A stretch of 64,000 nucleotides of DNA from Mycolicibacterium mucogenicum DSM 44124. Its GTDB lineage: Bacteria; Actinomycetota; Actinomycetes; Mycobacteriales; Mycobacteriaceae. The stretch spans positions 2,046,001 through 2,110,000 of the forward strand of contig NZ_CP062008.1 in the NCBI RefSeq assembly GCF_005670685.2, in the 5' to 3' direction. Positions within the stretch are counted from its first letter, which is position 1; the number at the start of each line of letters is the position of its first letter. The translations under genes were made by a program, and so were the position numbers. The notes under the pieces are model-generated. The model saw only the letters and a program-made list of their open reading frames with translations. It had not been told where the DNA came from and did no database searches. Positions 17,630 to 27,127 of the stretch are shown here, piece by piece.

Positions 17630-18415
17630 ATGGGCATGGCGGACAGCGAGCGCAGTGATGTCACGCTGGCCGCCGAGGTCGCGCAGGAGGCAGGGGAGTT
17701 CCTGCTGTCGGTCCGCGACCGGCTCGGCTCCCACGATCCGTACACCCTCGGCGCGGCAGGCGACCGGCACGCCAACACGCTGATTCTCGACCGGCTGCGC
17801 ACGGCGCGCCCCGACGACGCCATCCTGTCGGAGGAGGCCGCCGACGACCTCGTCCGGCTCCGCTCGGACCGGGTGTGGATCGTCGACCCGGTCGACGGCA
17901 CCCGCGAGTTCGGGCGGGGCCGGCCGGACTGGGCCGTCCACATCGCGCTGTGGCAGCGCGACGGCACCCCGCACGGGTCCATTACCGACGCGGCTGTCGC
18001 GCTACCCGCGCACGGCGAGGTGCACCGCACCGACACGGTGACCGGACCGCCGCCGCGTCGTCCCGGCCCCATTCGCGTCGCCACCAGTACCTACCGGCCG
18101 CCGGCCATCGTCTGGTGGCTGCGCGATGTGCTCGACATGGAGCTCGTCGGCATCGGCTCGGCCGGCGCCAAGGCCATGGCTGTGGTGCGCGGCGACGTCG
18201 ACGCCTACGTGCACGCCGGCGGGCAGTGGGAATGGGATTCGGCGGCACCGGCCGGCGTGGTGCAGGCGGCGGGGCTGTTCGCGTCGCGCCTGGACGGCTC
18301 GCCGCTGCGGTACAACCGGCCCGACCCCTACCTGCCGGACTTCGTCATGTGCCGCCCGGAGTTCGCCGACTCGTTGCTCGAGGCGGTGCGCCAAGTGTCT
18401 CGTGGACCGAGTTGA
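17630..18415 (+). CDS. cysQ: 3'(2'),5'-bisphosphate nucleotidase / inositol-phosphatase family (CysQ)
   Basis: A ~261-residue Mg-dependent, Li-sensitive phosphatase of the FIG superfamily. Metal motifs are present: SEEAADD, then [24 protein letters not shown], and the C-terminal [27 protein letters not shown] motif (here [18 protein letters not shown]). It degrades PAP/PAPS in sulfate assimilation and corresponds to Rv2131c. ATG 17630 or 17636 is the start; no strong ribosome-binding site. In M. tuberculosis I recall cysQ next to mshC; here an 11-kb purine island separates them. The last 71 bp overlap the 3' end of the convergent rpiR gene. Confidence 0.92.
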   Translation: MGMADSERSDVTLAAEVAQEAGEFLLSVRDRLGSHDPYTLGAAGDRHANTLILDRLRTARPDDAILSEEAADDLVRLRSDRVWIVDPVDGTREFGRGRPDWAVHIALWQRDGTPHGSITDAAVALPAHGEVHRTDTVTGPPPRRPGPIRVATSTYRPPAIVWWLRDVLDMELVGIGSAGAKAMAVVRGDVDAYVHAGGQWEWDSAAPAGVVQAAGLFASRLDGSPLRYNRPDPYLPDFVMCRPEFADSLLEAVRQVSRGPS

Positions 18416-19208
18416 CGCGGTCGATGCGCTGTGCGCCGTCAGGCGTGAGGGCCAGGACGCGATCGGAGAGAACGGCAACGAGGCTCATCACCGCAGCGTG
18501 ACTGTCGAACGCGCCGGGGGAGACGTTGGGGCATTCGAGCCACCACGTGGAGCGTGGCGCGAGCGCACGCAGTTGGTCATCGGCGAAGAGCGCCAACGGA
18601 ATTCGCGACTCGCGAGCCCAGTCGACGAGTTCTTTGGCCCACCGGCCGTGGCGCCGGAACGACATCGCGATGACGAGGTCCCGCTCATCGAAGTCCGCGA
18701 TGTCCTCGGCGACGGACTGACCCGAACTGGGCGCCAGCCAGGTGTCGGGCCGGATTTGTGCGAGGTTCAGCCTCAGCACGGTTGCCGCGGCCAGGCTGCT
18801 CCGGTAGCCGCAGACGGCGACGCGACGGGAAGTGGCGATCTTCTCTGCGACAGCCTCGACCACGGCCTCATCCAGCAGCGCATGCATGGCGTGCAGGTTC
18901 GCGATGTCCTGCGAGATGATGGCGCTGACGTCGGGCGCGCGCTCGATGGCGACGGGCACACCTGATCGCCGCAGGGCACGCAGGTGCTCACGCATGGCGT
19001 CGAAGCTGCTGAATTCCAGGGCGCGCACCAGCCGGGAGAACGTCGCCTTCGAGACGTCGGCCATGGTGGCGAGTTCGCTGGCGCGATAGGTACCGGCATC
19101 GCCCGCATGCGCGAGCAGCACATCGGCAGCGCGGCGTTCCTGCGGGCTAAGGGACGCATAGCAATTCGCGATTCTCGCCTCCAGCGAGTCCGGCTCGTCC
19201 GCGCGCAT
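18345..19208 (-). CDS. MurR/RpiR family transcriptional regulator of the purine island
   Basis: A 287-residue regulator. An N-terminal RpiR helix-turn-helix (residues ~8-85, [15 protein letters not shown]...[30 protein letters not shown]) is joined to a SIS sugar-phosphate-binding-type domain (residues ~125-255, [19 protein letters not shown]...[24 protein letters not shown]). It is last in the uraD-uraH-rpiR unit, its ATG overlapping the uraH stop (TGATG). In purine clusters such SIS regulators are thought to sense a pathway intermediate (an inference here). Candidate operators lie in the uraD/uricase divergent region. Its 3' end overlaps cysQ by 71 bp. Confidence 0.88.
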   Translation of the reverse strand: MRADEPDSLEARIANCYASLSPQERRAADVLLAHAGDAGTYRASELATMADVSKATFSRLVRALEFSSFDAMREHLRALRRSGVPVAIERAPDVSAIISQDIANLHAMHALLDEAVVEAVAEKIATSRRVAVCGYRSSLAAATVLRLNLAQIRPDTWLAPSSGQSVAEDIADFDERDLVIAMSFRRHGRWAKELVDWARESRIPLALFADDQLRALAPRSTWWLECPNVSPGAFDSHAAVMSLVAVLSDRVLALTPDGAQRIDRVNSVHETLGAPPRATSRRTPGGT

Positions 19209-19537
19209 CAGCTGCCCCTGTAGGTGGTGTATGCGAACGGGCTGAGCAACAGCGCGACGTGCGTATGGCCCGCTCCGACCGTGACGTGCACGTCGACGGC
19301 GGGGTACAACGTCTCCCGACCGGCACTCGCGAACCAGGCACCCGTCGCGAAATGCAGTAAATAGTCACCGGGATTCAGTGGGACGTCCCAACGAATTCGG
19401 CCGTCTTCGTCGGTGTGCGCGGTCGCCACCTGCTCGTTCATTCGGCTCAGGACGACCTCGAGATCCGCGGCGGGTTTCCCGCGGGCGGCGTCGAGCACAT
19501 GAGTGGACAGGGATGTCTGCTTGGCCGGCGATGTCAT
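19208..19537 (-). CDS. uraH: 5-hydroxyisourate hydrolase (transthyretin-like)
   Basis: A 109-residue HIU hydrolase turning 5-hydroxyisourate into OHCU, the second step of urate breakdown. Signature elements are the N-terminal LSTHVLDAARGKPA (catalytic His), the central RIRWD strand and the C-terminal YRGS tetrapeptide that distinguishes HIU hydrolases from transthyretin. It starts inside the uraD stop (ATGA overlap) and its own stop overlaps the rpiR start, so it is the middle gene of a three-gene operon. Confidence 0.95.
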   Translation of the reverse strand: MTSPAKQTSLSTHVLDAARGKPAADLEVVLSRMNEQVATAHTDEDGRIRWDVPLNPGDYLLHFATGAWFASAGRETLYPAVDVHVTVGAGHTHVALLLSPFAYTTYRGS

Positions 19538-20022
19538 GGCGTCACCCTTTCTGCCAGGCGGAGCAGTGCGATCTCACGAAGCTGGCCGATGGCGATGGCG
19601 GCTTCCTCCTCGCGGTCGAGTGACAGCCGATATCGCAGGGCGTCATAGATGTCGGCAGCACTGCGGCCCTTCGCGCGGATGAGGAAAATGCGCCCGAACT
19701 TCGCTTCATAGTCCGCGTTGGCCCTGGCCATCGTTGTCGCAAGCTCGTCGGGCATGGCCGGCTGTTCGCCGCGCGAGAGGCCGGACTCGACCGATGTTCC
19801 GTCGGCTCGTTCACCGATGCGCGGGTGTTGTGCCAGTGCCTGGTCCAGGTTGTCGACGCTCCAGTCGGCGGCGGCGCGCGCGGCCGTCGACTCGAGTTCG
19901 TTGATGGTCGCAAAAGGCCGCGCGGCGACAACCGCGCTGAGCCAGGACGCAATATCGGCGCAGGGACGCAGCACCTCTTCGGCTTCCTCAGGCAACGCAG
20001 AGTTGAAGGTCTGAAGATCCAT
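19534..20022 (-). CDS. uraD: OHCU decarboxylase
   Basis: A 162-residue 2-oxo-4-hydroxy-4-carboxy-5-ureidoimidazoline decarboxylase, producing (S)-allantoin, the third step of urate breakdown. The catalytic region is intact: HPRIG with His66 and SRGEQ with Glu86-Gln87, followed by NADYEAKFGRIFLIRAKGRSA. It is first in the minus-strand operon and faces the uricase gene. A second, degenerate OHCU domain is fused to the permease encoded at 21948-23873, so this stand-alone enzyme is the likely catalyst. Confidence 0.94.
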   Translation of the reverse strand: MDLQTFNSALPEEAEEVLRPCADIASWLSAVVAARPFATINELESTAARAAADWSVDNLDQALAQHPRIGERADGTSVESGLSRGEQPAMPDELATTMARANADYEAKFGRIFLIRAKGRSAADIYDALRYRLSLDREEEAAIAIGQLREIALLRLAERVTP

Positions 20023-20218
20023 GGACTGAATCTAGCGTTGCAGCAAAGATTCGCCCTGACGAGATTGTTACGATCCGTTTACGTCCAGGTCCAGGCCATT
20101 CCGGCCATTTGTGGGGCGGAAACACCGTCACACGGTTGAAACGAAATGGTGACGCCACAACAAAAACTGAAACGTACGTTGCAGCGGTAAGCCGTTTCAA
20201 CGTGCGTCAGGGGAAATC
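20023..20218. promoter_or_regulatory. divergent uraD/uricase promoter region with TGAAAC-type operator repeats
   Basis: This 196-bp region feeds both arms of the purine island. It contains CTGAAACGTACGTTGCAG at 20167-20184, an 18-bp inverted repeat with only one mismatched pair. Related half-sites are GGTTGAAACG at 20134-20143 and CGTTTCAACG at 20193-20202. The spacing suggests cooperative repressor binding, with the linked RpiR-type protein as the natural candidate. No RNA structure was recognised. Confidence 0.55.
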
Positions 20219-21127
20219 GTGGCAGTGGGTGACATCGTCCTCGGGTCGAATCAGTACGGCAAGGCGGAGAACCGCCTCGTGCGCATCGTCCGGGACACCC
20301 CCGTACATCGCATCATCGATCTGAACGTCACCTCGCAGTTGCGGGGCGATTTCAGCGCATGCCACTACGCGGGTGACAACTCGCACGTCGTCGCGACTGA
20401 CACGCAGAAGAACACCGTGTACGCCTACGCGAAAGAAGTGGGCGTGAAGTCGCCCGAGGATTTCCTGATCGCCCTGGGCCGGCACTTCGTCGGTGATTTC
20501 GAGTGGGTCACCGGAGGCCGTTGGGAGGCAGAGGAATACGCGTGGGAGCGAATCGTCGTCGACGGCAAGCCGCACGACCACTCGTTTGTGCGGGCCGGCA
20601 AGTTCGTCAGGACGACGGTCGTCCAGATGGCCGGCGACACGACGTGGGTGGTGTCCGGCATCAAGGACTGCGTCGTGCTCAAGTCGACCGGATCGGAGTT
20701 CCACGGCTTCCCCCGCGACAAATACACCACGCTGGTCGAGACGGACGACCGCATCATGGCCACGTCCATCACCGCCTGGTGGCGCTACCTGAGCACTGAC
20801 ACCGACCTCGACTTCAACGCGCTGCACGAGGCCATCACCGAGGTCGTGCTCGCCACGTTCGCCGGCGTCCACTCGCTCGCGTTGCAACAGACGCTGTTCG
20901 AGATCGGCAAGGCGATCCTCGAGAAGTTCGACGTGGTCGCCGAAGTGAAGTTGTCATGTCCCAACAAGCACCACTTCGTCGTCGACCTCAGCCCGTTCGG
21001 TCTGGAGAACCCGAACGAGGTCTTCTACGCCGCCGACCGGCCGTACGGCTTGATCCAGGCCACCATCACCCGCGAAGGCGCGGATCAGGTGCCGGAGGCG
21101 TGGGCCACGATTCCAGGTTTCTGCTGA
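20219..21127 (+). CDS. urate oxidase (factor-independent urate hydroxylase)
   Basis: A 302-residue cofactor-free uricase, oxidising urate with O2 to 5-hydroxyisourate and H2O2. The catalytic Lys (Lys15 in NQYGKAENRLVRI) and the Thr in ATDTQKNTVYA are present, as is the C-terminal-half signature DCVVLKSTGSEFHGFPRDKYTTLVETDDRIMAT. CPNKHHFVVDLSPFGLENPNEVF carries the other urate-pocket residues. GTG 20219 is chosen for AGGGGA 7 nt upstream. It leads the plus-strand purine operon; the FAD subunit gene begins 3 bp after its stop. Confidence 0.96.
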   Translation: MAVGDIVLGSNQYGKAENRLVRIVRDTPVHRIIDLNVTSQLRGDFSACHYAGDNSHVVATDTQKNTVYAYAKEVGVKSPEDFLIALGRHFVGDFEWVTGGRWEAEEYAWERIVVDGKPHDHSFVRAGKFVRTTVVQMAGDTTWVVSGIKDCVVLKSTGSEFHGFPRDKYTTLVETDDRIMATSITAWWRYLSTDTDLDFNALHEAITEVVLATFAGVHSLALQQTLFEIGKAILEKFDVVAEVKLSCPNKHHFVVDLSPFGLENPNEVFYAADRPYGLIQATITREGADQVPEAWATIPGFC

Positions 21128-21130
21128 GCC

Positions 21131-21958
21131 ATGGACCTGCACACCATCAGCCGGTATCGATTCGCGCGAACACGCGACGACCTGCGCCTTGCCGACGGCG
21201 AATCTTTCGTCGCCGGGGGGACGTGGACGTTCTCCGAACCGCAGGCCGAGCTCACCGGTGTCGTCGACCTCACGACCATGGACTGGTGCCCCATCGAGCG
21301 CACCGGCGACGGGCTGCGCATCGCCGCCACCTGCACCATCGCCGAACTCGTGCACTATCCGCGCCGCGCCGAGTGGCCGGCCCAGCAGCTCTTCGGCGAC
21401 TGCGCCAACGCGCTACTCGCCTCGTTCAAGATCTGGAACGTCGCCACCGTCGGAGGCAACATCTGCCGGTCGTTCGCGGCCGCGTCGATGGTGTCGCTTG
21501 CCGTCGCGCTCGACGGCGTGGCCGAGATCTGGACTCCTGACGGCCAGACCCGATGGGAACCCGTCGCGGATCTGGTCACCGGCAACGGGACCAACTCGCT
21601 GGCCCACGGCGAGGTGCTGCGGGCCCTGCACCTGCCCGAGCGGGCGCTGCGGTCCACCGCGGCACTGCGCACCATCGCGCTGGCAGAGTACGGACGCTCC
21701 GGTGCCGTCGTCAGCGGCCGCCGCGACGACGACGGGTCGGCGGTCTTCACCGTCACGGCTGCGACGCTCGCGCCCACCGTCTTTCGCTATCCGGAGCTGC
21801 CCGACGCCGAAGCTCTCCGGTCCGACGTCCTGGCCGCATCCGGTTACTACACCGACCCACTCGGGTCCGCGGATTGGCGCCGGGCCGTCAGCGCGGTGCT
21901 CGCTGTGGACATTCGCTCAGAAATTTCTTCTCGCCTGGAGGTGGACCATGCCGATTGA
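21131..21958 (+). CDS. xanthine dehydrogenase FAD-binding subunit
   Basis: A 275-residue FAD-binding PCMH/CO-dehydrogenase flavoprotein-like (molybdopterin dehydrogenase) subunit. FAVAGGT-type motif FVAGGTWTF and NVATVGGNICRSF contact FAD, and the C-terminal domain is the CODH_FAD_C fold. It would carry electrons from the Fe-S clusters of the fused XDH subunit encoded at 23908 to NAD+ or another acceptor. It lies between uricase (3-bp gap) and the permease gene, which overlaps its end by 11 bp. Confidence 0.9.
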   Translation: MDLHTISRYRFARTRDDLRLADGESFVAGGTWTFSEPQAELTGVVDLTTMDWCPIERTGDGLRIAATCTIAELVHYPRRAEWPAQQLFGDCANALLASFKIWNVATVGGNICRSFAAASMVSLAVALDGVAEIWTPDGQTRWEPVADLVTGNGTNSLAHGEVLRALHLPERALRSTAALRTIALAEYGRSGAVVSGRRDDDGSAVFTVTAATLAPTVFRYPELPDAEALRSDVLAASGYYTDPLGSADWRRAVSAVLAVDIRSEISSRLEVDHAD

Positions 21959-23873
21959 GACGGACCGAGCCGACGTCGCGCGCAAGGCCGTGCATCCCGT
22001 CGACGAGGTGTTGCCGATTCCCAAGCTCGCGGTTTACGGGATGCAGCACGTGCTGGCGTTCTATGCCGGCGCGGTGCTGGTTCCGATCATCGTCGCCGGC
22101 GCCCTGAAGCTGTCGCCCGAGCAGACGATCCACCTCATCAATGCCGACCTGTTCACGTGTGGCATCGCGACGATCATCCAGTCCGTCGGCTTCTGGAAAG
22201 TGGGCGTCAAACTCCCGTTGATCCAGGGGGTGACCTTCGCGGCGGTCAGCCCGATGATCGCGATCGGCACAGCCGGCGGCCTGTCAGGGGTTCCCGGTCT
22301 GCTGTCGGTGTACGGGTCGGTGATCGTCGCCGGGCTCTTCACCTTCTTCATGGCGCCGTACTTCTCGAAGCTGCTGCGCTTCTTCCCACCGGTCGTCACC
22401 GGATCGGTCATCACGATCATCGGGATCGCGCTCCTGCCCGTCGCGGCCAACGACATCGTCGGTGGCACGACCACCGAGGCGATGAAAACGGATGTGGCGC
22501 TGAAGGATCTCGCGTATGCCGCGGGCACGCTGCTGATCATCATCGTGATGCAACGCCTCTTCCGCGGGTTCCTCGCGACGATCGCCGTGCTGGCCGGGCT
22601 GGTCCTCGGCACTGCGGTTGCCGCAGTGCTCGGGGATGTCGATTTCAGTGCGGTAGGTACGTCCCACTGGCTCGGCGTGACCACGCCGTTCTACTTCGGC
22701 TGGCCCACATTCAGCGCCACCGCGATCATCTCGATGATCGTCGTCATGATCATCACCGCGGTGGAAACCACGGGTGATGTCTTCGCGACCGCCGAGATCG
22801 TGGGTAAGCGCGTGGGCGCGGGCGACATTGCCAGAGCACTGCGCGCCGACGGCATGGCGACCACGATCGGCGGCGTCCTCAACTCGTTCCCGTACACGTG
22901 CTTCGCGGAGAACGTCGGGCTCGTTCGCTTGACGCAGGTCAAGAGCCGCTGGGTGGTCGCCACCGCGGGGGTCATCATGATCGTGCTGGGCTATCTCCCC
23001 AAGGCTGCGGCCGTCGTGGCCGCGATCCCGCATTCGGTGCTCGGCGGGGCGTCGCTGGCGCTGTTCGCCACGGTGGCTGTGGTGGGCATCCAGACCCTGT
23101 CGAAGGTCGACTTCAACGACCACCGCAACGCGGTGATCGTCGGCACCGCACTCGGCCTCGGCATGCTCGTCACCGCCCAACCGCTGTTGAAATTCAGTTT
23201 TCCCGCGTGGGCCCAGATCATCTGTGGCTCAGGGATCACGCTGGGCGCCCTTGCCGCGATCGTCCTGAACATCGTGTTCTTCCACATCGGGCCGAACCGC
23301 GGCCCGATGGTTGCGGGCACGCCACGGACCGGCGAAGTCGGACTCGATGCCGTCAACAAGATGACGCAGGAGGAGTTCGTCAAGACGTTCTCGGTCCTCT
23401 ATCAGGGCCTCGCCTGGCCGGTCGAGCGCGCGTTCGCGCAACGGCCGTTCGCCGACACCCGCGCACTGCGTGGCGCCGTCCAGACGGCGCTGCTCGCGGC
23501 CACCCCCGCCGAGCAGATGGAGTTGATGCAGGCGTATCCGGACCTCGCCCAGACCCAGGAACACAACGTGTCGAAAGTCGATCTGGCCTACCTGGGTCTC
23601 GACGGTCTCACCGAGGAGGAAGCCGAGGAATTCAGCGAGCTGTCGGCGGCCTACGAAGCCAAATTCGGCTTCCCCCTCATCATCTGCCTTCGGGATCTGG
23701 AAAGGCGCGAGCACATCCTGACCCTCGGCTGGCGGCGCCTGGACAATTCCCCACAGGTTGAGCACATGGCGGCGCTCAGTGAGATCTCGCGGATCGCGGC
23801 GTGGCGATTCGACGACCTGGTGGCCGACGCGAATCCCATTGCCTCTGCCCGACGCCTGCGAATCGCGCGATGA
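21948..23873 (+). CDS. NCS2 purine/urate permease fused to a degenerate OHCU-decarboxylase domain
   Basis: A 641-residue fusion. Residues ~20-455 are an NCS2 (UraA/PbuX-type) symporter: 12-14 hydrophobic helices, [11 protein letters not shown], the substrate-site motif [16 protein letters not shown] and [15 protein letters not shown]. Residues ~472-641 ([32 protein letters not shown]..., [15 protein letters not shown]) align with UraD. The catalytic His of HPDLA is Tyr530, and the Glu-Gln pair is Asp545-Leu546, so decarboxylase activity is doubtful. ATG 21948 has GGAGG upstream and overlaps the preceding gene by 11 bp. Substrate (xanthine or urate) is inferred from context. Confidence 0.88.
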   Translation: MPIETDRADVARKAVHPVDEVLPIPKLAVYGMQHVLAFYAGAVLVPIIVAGALKLSPEQTIHLINADLFTCGIATIIQSVGFWKVGVKLPLIQGVTFAAVSPMIAIGTAGGLSGVPGLLSVYGSVIVAGLFTFFMAPYFSKLLRFFPPVVTGSVITIIGIALLPVAANDIVGGTTTEAMKTDVALKDLAYAAGTLLIIIVMQRLFRGFLATIAVLAGLVLGTAVAAVLGDVDFSAVGTSHWLGVTTPFYFGWPTFSATAIISMIVVMIITAVETTGDVFATAEIVGKRVGAGDIARALRADGMATTIGGVLNSFPYTCFAENVGLVRLTQVKSRWVVATAGVIMIVLGYLPKAAAVVAAIPHSVLGGASLALFATVAVVGIQTLSKVDFNDHRNAVIVGTALGLGMLVTAQPLLKFSFPAWAQIICGSGITLGALAAIVLNIVFFHIGPNRGPMVAGTPRTGEVGLDAVNKMTQEEFVKTFSVLYQGLAWPVERAFAQRPFADTRALRGAVQTALLAATPAEQMELMQAYPDLAQTQEHNVSKVDLAYLGLDGLTEEEAEEFSELSAAYEAKFGFPLIICLRDLERREHILTLGWRRLDNSPQVEHMAALSEISRIAAWRFDDLVADANPIASARRLRIAR

Positions 23874-23907
23874 CGACCGTCCGGCGGCACCGCGTAATGG
23901 CGGGCGT

Positions 23908-26646
23908 ATGAGATTTGATGTCAACGGCACGACCGTCGAAGCCGATGCTCGCCCGGGGCAGTGCTTGCGCACCCTGCTCCGGGAAACCGGGCACCTCGAC
24001 GTCAAGCGGGGATGCGACGCCGGCGACTGCGGAGCGTGTGCGGTCATCCTCGACGGCGTGCCGGTGCACTCCTGCATTTACCCCGCCGCCCGGGTCGGCG
24101 GCCGCGCCGTCACCACGGTTGCCGGGCTCGCCGACGGCGACGAGCTGCATCCGGTGCAGCGCGCGTTCTGCGACAACTTCGCCTTCCAGTGCGGCTTCTG
24201 CACCGCCGGAATGATCGTCACCGCGTCCACCCTGAAGCCGGACGACCTCGGTGATCTCGACCGCCGGATGAAGGGCAACCTGTGTCGTTGCACGGGTTAC
24301 CGTCCGATTCGCGAAGCGATCCATGCGGCCGTCACGGGCAGTGGCGACGGCGTGGCCGTTGCGGGTCCGGCCATCGGACAGTCATTGCGGCCGCCCGCCG
24401 GCCGACGCATCGTCACCGGGTGCGAGCCCTTCACCTTCGACATCGACGTGCCCGGGCTGCTGCATCTCGCGGTGCTGCGGTCACCTCATGCGCACGCCCG
24501 CATCCTGGCGATCGATACCGCGGCCGCCGAGCAGGTGCCCGGTGTCGAAGTGATCCTCACGCACCGCAACGTCGAGACGCCGCGCTATTCCACTGCGCGC
24601 CACGAGATCCGGACCGACGACCCGGACGACACCCTCGTGTTCGACCCGGTTGTCCGTTTCATCGGTCAACGGGTTGCGGCGGTGGTCGCCGACACGCCTG
24701 CGGCCGCGCAGGACGCGGCACGGCGCATCGTGGTCGAGTACGAGCTGCTGCCCGCGGTGTTCGATCCGGAGGCCGCGAGGTCGGCGGGCGCGCCGCTGTT
24801 GCATCCGGACCGGACGCTCGAGGATGGCGTCGCCGACGCGTCGCGCAACGTGATCGCGGCGATGCACGACGGTTTCGGCGGCGACATCGACGAGGCCCTG
24901 GCGAACGCGGATGTCACGGTCGGCGGTACGTGGCGGACCGCGCGGGTTACGCACGCGCAGCTGGAGGCCCACGGCACCATCGGCTGGTTGGACGACGACG
25001 GCCGGCTCACCCTGCGCACCAGCTCACAGGTTCCGTTTCTGGTTCGCAAGGAACTCTCTTACCTGCTCGGCCTGCCCGAGGACCGGCTGCGCGTGTACAC
25101 CGCGCGTGTCGGAGGCGGTTTCGGCGGCAAGCAGGAGATGTTCACCGAAGACCTCGTCGCGGTCGCCGTGTTGCGCACCGGGCGGCCGGTCGCGTATGAG
25201 ATGTCGCGGACCGATGAGCTCACCGCGACCGCCTATCGCCATCCCATGCGTGTCGACGTGACCCTCGGCGCCCGCTCCGACGGCACGTTGACGGCGATGA
25301 AGCTGGCCGTGCTGAGCGACGGCGGCGCCTACGGAAACCACTCGCCGGGCGTCATGTTCCACGGCTGCGCGGAGTCGATTTCGGTCTATCGATGCCCCGT
25401 CAAGCGGGTCGACGCCGAGGCCGTCTACACCAACAACCCGCCGTCGGGCGCGTTCCGCGGGTATGGGCTCGGTCAGGTGATCTTCGCCATCGAGAGCGCA
25501 CTCGATGAGCTGGCGCTGCAGCTGGGCATCGACCCGTTCACCATTCGTCGCACGAACATGGTGCGCGAAGGCGACGACTTGTTGATCGCGCATCCCGAAC
25601 CCGAACCAGACCTGGTCTACGGCAGCTACGGGCTCGACCAGTGCCTCGACCTCGTCGAGCGGGCCCTGGCCGGTGTCGACGGCGAGAGTGCCCCGGCGGG
25701 AGCTCAGTGGCGGACAGGGGAGGGCATCGCATTGTCGGCGATCGCCACCATGGCTCCGCGGGGCCATTTCTCCTCGGTCAACGTTCGGCTCACCCCGAGC
25801 GGCGGCTACGAGGTCGGCATCGGGACCGTGGAATTCGGCAACGGAACCTCGACGGTCCACACGCAGATCGCCGCCACCGCGCTGGCCACCACACCGGAGC
25901 GGATCAGGCTGCGCAACGGCGATACCGATGCCGCCGACTACGACACGGGAGCCTTCGCCTCGGCGGGGACCACGGTCGCGGGCAAGGCGTTGTACGCCGC
26001 GGCGTCGAGCATGCGAGAGCTGATCCTGGACACGGTCTTTCAGCTGACCGGCGAAGTCGGCGCGCTGGGCGAACACGGGGTGCAGACCTCGACCGGGTTG
26101 GTGCGATTCGGCGACATCATCGCGGCCGCGCCGGCGCAGTATCGGGTGGGCGATGGTATCCAGACGACGGGTGCCGAAACGGGTGAACTGCGTTCGATCG
26201 CGTTCAACGTGCAGGGATTTCGGGTCGCGGTCAATACCGAGACCGGGACGGTCAAGATTCTGCAGTCGGTGCACGCCGCCGACGCGGGCGTCGTCGTCAA
26301 TCCGGCCCAGTGCCGGGGGCAGGTTGAAGGCGGCGTCGCCCAGGGCATCGGATCGGCGCTCTACGAAGAGATCATGATCGACGACTCGGGCCAGGTGTCG
26401 ACGCCCACATTCCGCCTGTACCGGGTGCCCCAGATGGCCGACATTCCGGCGACGGCAGTGCTGTTCGCCGAGACCGCCGACGACCTCGGTCCCTACGGCG
26501 CGAAATCGATGAGCGAATCCCCGTACAACCCCGTGGCGCCCGCTCTGGCCAACGCGATTCGTCGCGCCCTCGGTGTGCGTCCATACGAACTCCCCATGTC
26601 GCGGGACCGAGTCTGGCGGCTGGCGCAGGAAGGAACACCGCAATGA
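23908..26646 (+). CDS. xanthine dehydrogenase, fused [2Fe-2S] and molybdopterin subunits
   Basis: A 912-residue protein joining the small and large XDH subunits without the FAD domain. The first [2Fe-2S] cluster uses Cys36/41/44/56 ([13 protein letters not shown]) and the second Cys95/98/126/128 (CGFCTAGM...CRCTGYR). From ~165 on is the Mo domain: [22 protein letters not shown], and the catalytic-Glu region [13 protein letters not shown], a variant of the usual GAKGVGE. It oxidises hypoxanthine/xanthine to urate with the separate FAD subunit. ATG 23908 lies 34 bp after the permease; the stop overlaps the deaminase start (ATGA). Confidence 0.93.
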   Translation: MRFDVNGTTVEADARPGQCLRTLLRETGHLDVKRGCDAGDCGACAVILDGVPVHSCIYPAARVGGRAVTTVAGLADGDELHPVQRAFCDNFAFQCGFCTAGMIVTASTLKPDDLGDLDRRMKGNLCRCTGYRPIREAIHAAVTGSGDGVAVAGPAIGQSLRPPAGRRIVTGCEPFTFDIDVPGLLHLAVLRSPHAHARILAIDTAAAEQVPGVEVILTHRNVETPRYSTARHEIRTDDPDDTLVFDPVVRFIGQRVAAVVADTPAAAQDAARRIVVEYELLPAVFDPEAARSAGAPLLHPDRTLEDGVADASRNVIAAMHDGFGGDIDEALANADVTVGGTWRTARVTHAQLEAHGTIGWLDDDGRLTLRTSSQVPFLVRKELSYLLGLPEDRLRVYTARVGGGFGGKQEMFTEDLVAVAVLRTGRPVAYEMSRTDELTATAYRHPMRVDVTLGARSDGTLTAMKLAVLSDGGAYGNHSPGVMFHGCAESISVYRCPVKRVDAEAVYTNNPPSGAFRGYGLGQVIFAIESALDELALQLGIDPFTIRRTNMVREGDDLLIAHPEPEPDLVYGSYGLDQCLDLVERALAGVDGESAPAGAQWRTGEGIALSAIATMAPRGHFSSVNVRLTPSGGYEVGIGTVEFGNGTSTVHTQIAATALATTPERIRLRNGDTDAADYDTGAFASAGTTVAGKALYAAASSMRELILDTVFQLTGEVGALGEHGVQTSTGLVRFGDIIAAAPAQYRVGDGIQTTGAETGELRSIAFNVQGFRVAVNTETGTVKILQSVHAADAGVVVNPAQCRGQVEGGVAQGIGSALYEEIMIDDSGQVSTPTFRLYRVPQMADIPATAVLFAETADDLGPYGAKSMSESPYNPVAPALANAIRRALGVRPYELPMSRDRVWRLAQEGTPQ

Positions 26647-27125
26647 ACGCATCCACAGGTACCGACCCGAAGTGGCTTGGCGTCGCAATCGACCTGGCGA
26701 CGGCCAACGTCGAAGCCGGCGGCGGGCCGTTCGGTGCAGTGGTCGTCGGTGCCGGTGAGTTGGTCTCCACCGGGCAGAACCGGGTTACGCAGAACCTTGA
26801 TCCGACCGCGCACGCCGAGGTCATGGCGATCCGGGCCGCTTGCGAGCGGGTCGGGAACTTCAGTCTTGCGGGGCACACGCTCTACTCGTCGTGCGAACCC
26901 TGCCCGCTGTGCCTGTCCGCGGCTTTGTGGGCCAGGGTCGATCGGATCGTGTTCGCGGCAGACCGCCACGACGCGGCCGTCGGCGGATTCGACGACCGGG
27001 CGTTCTACGAACTGTTCGACAAGCCTCGGGCGCACTGGGACGTCCCCGTCCAGCAGCACCGCCTGGACCGGTCATTCCTGCCGTTCGAGACGTGGATCGG
27101 CAACAGCAACCGGGTTCAGTACTGA
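26643..27125 (+). CDS. nucleoside/guanine deaminase (CDA fold)
   Basis: A 160-residue zinc deaminase with HAE (His57, catalytic Glu59) and PCPLC (Cys87, Cys90). Its size and the C-terminal RAFYELF...[13 protein letters not shown] resemble Bacillus GuaD-type guanine deaminases. In this operon the natural reaction is guanine to xanthine, feeding XDH. It starts within the XDH stop (4-bp ATGA overlap), so the two are translationally coupled. Substrate assignment is by context. Confidence 0.85.
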   Translation: MNASTGTDPKWLGVAIDLATANVEAGGGPFGAVVVGAGELVSTGQNRVTQNLDPTAHAEVMAIRAACERVGNFSLAGHTLYSSCEPCPLCLSAALWARVDRIVFAADRHDAAVGGFDDRAFYELFDKPRAHWDVPVQQHRLDRSFLPFETWIGNSNRVQY

Positions 27126-27127
27126 CC

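Noticed and set aside
21189..21947. Upstream extension of the permease frame over the FAD subunit gene
   Set aside because: The extension is antisense-type Arg/Pro/Ser-rich filler. ATG 21948 has GGAGG and gives a normal permease N-terminus.
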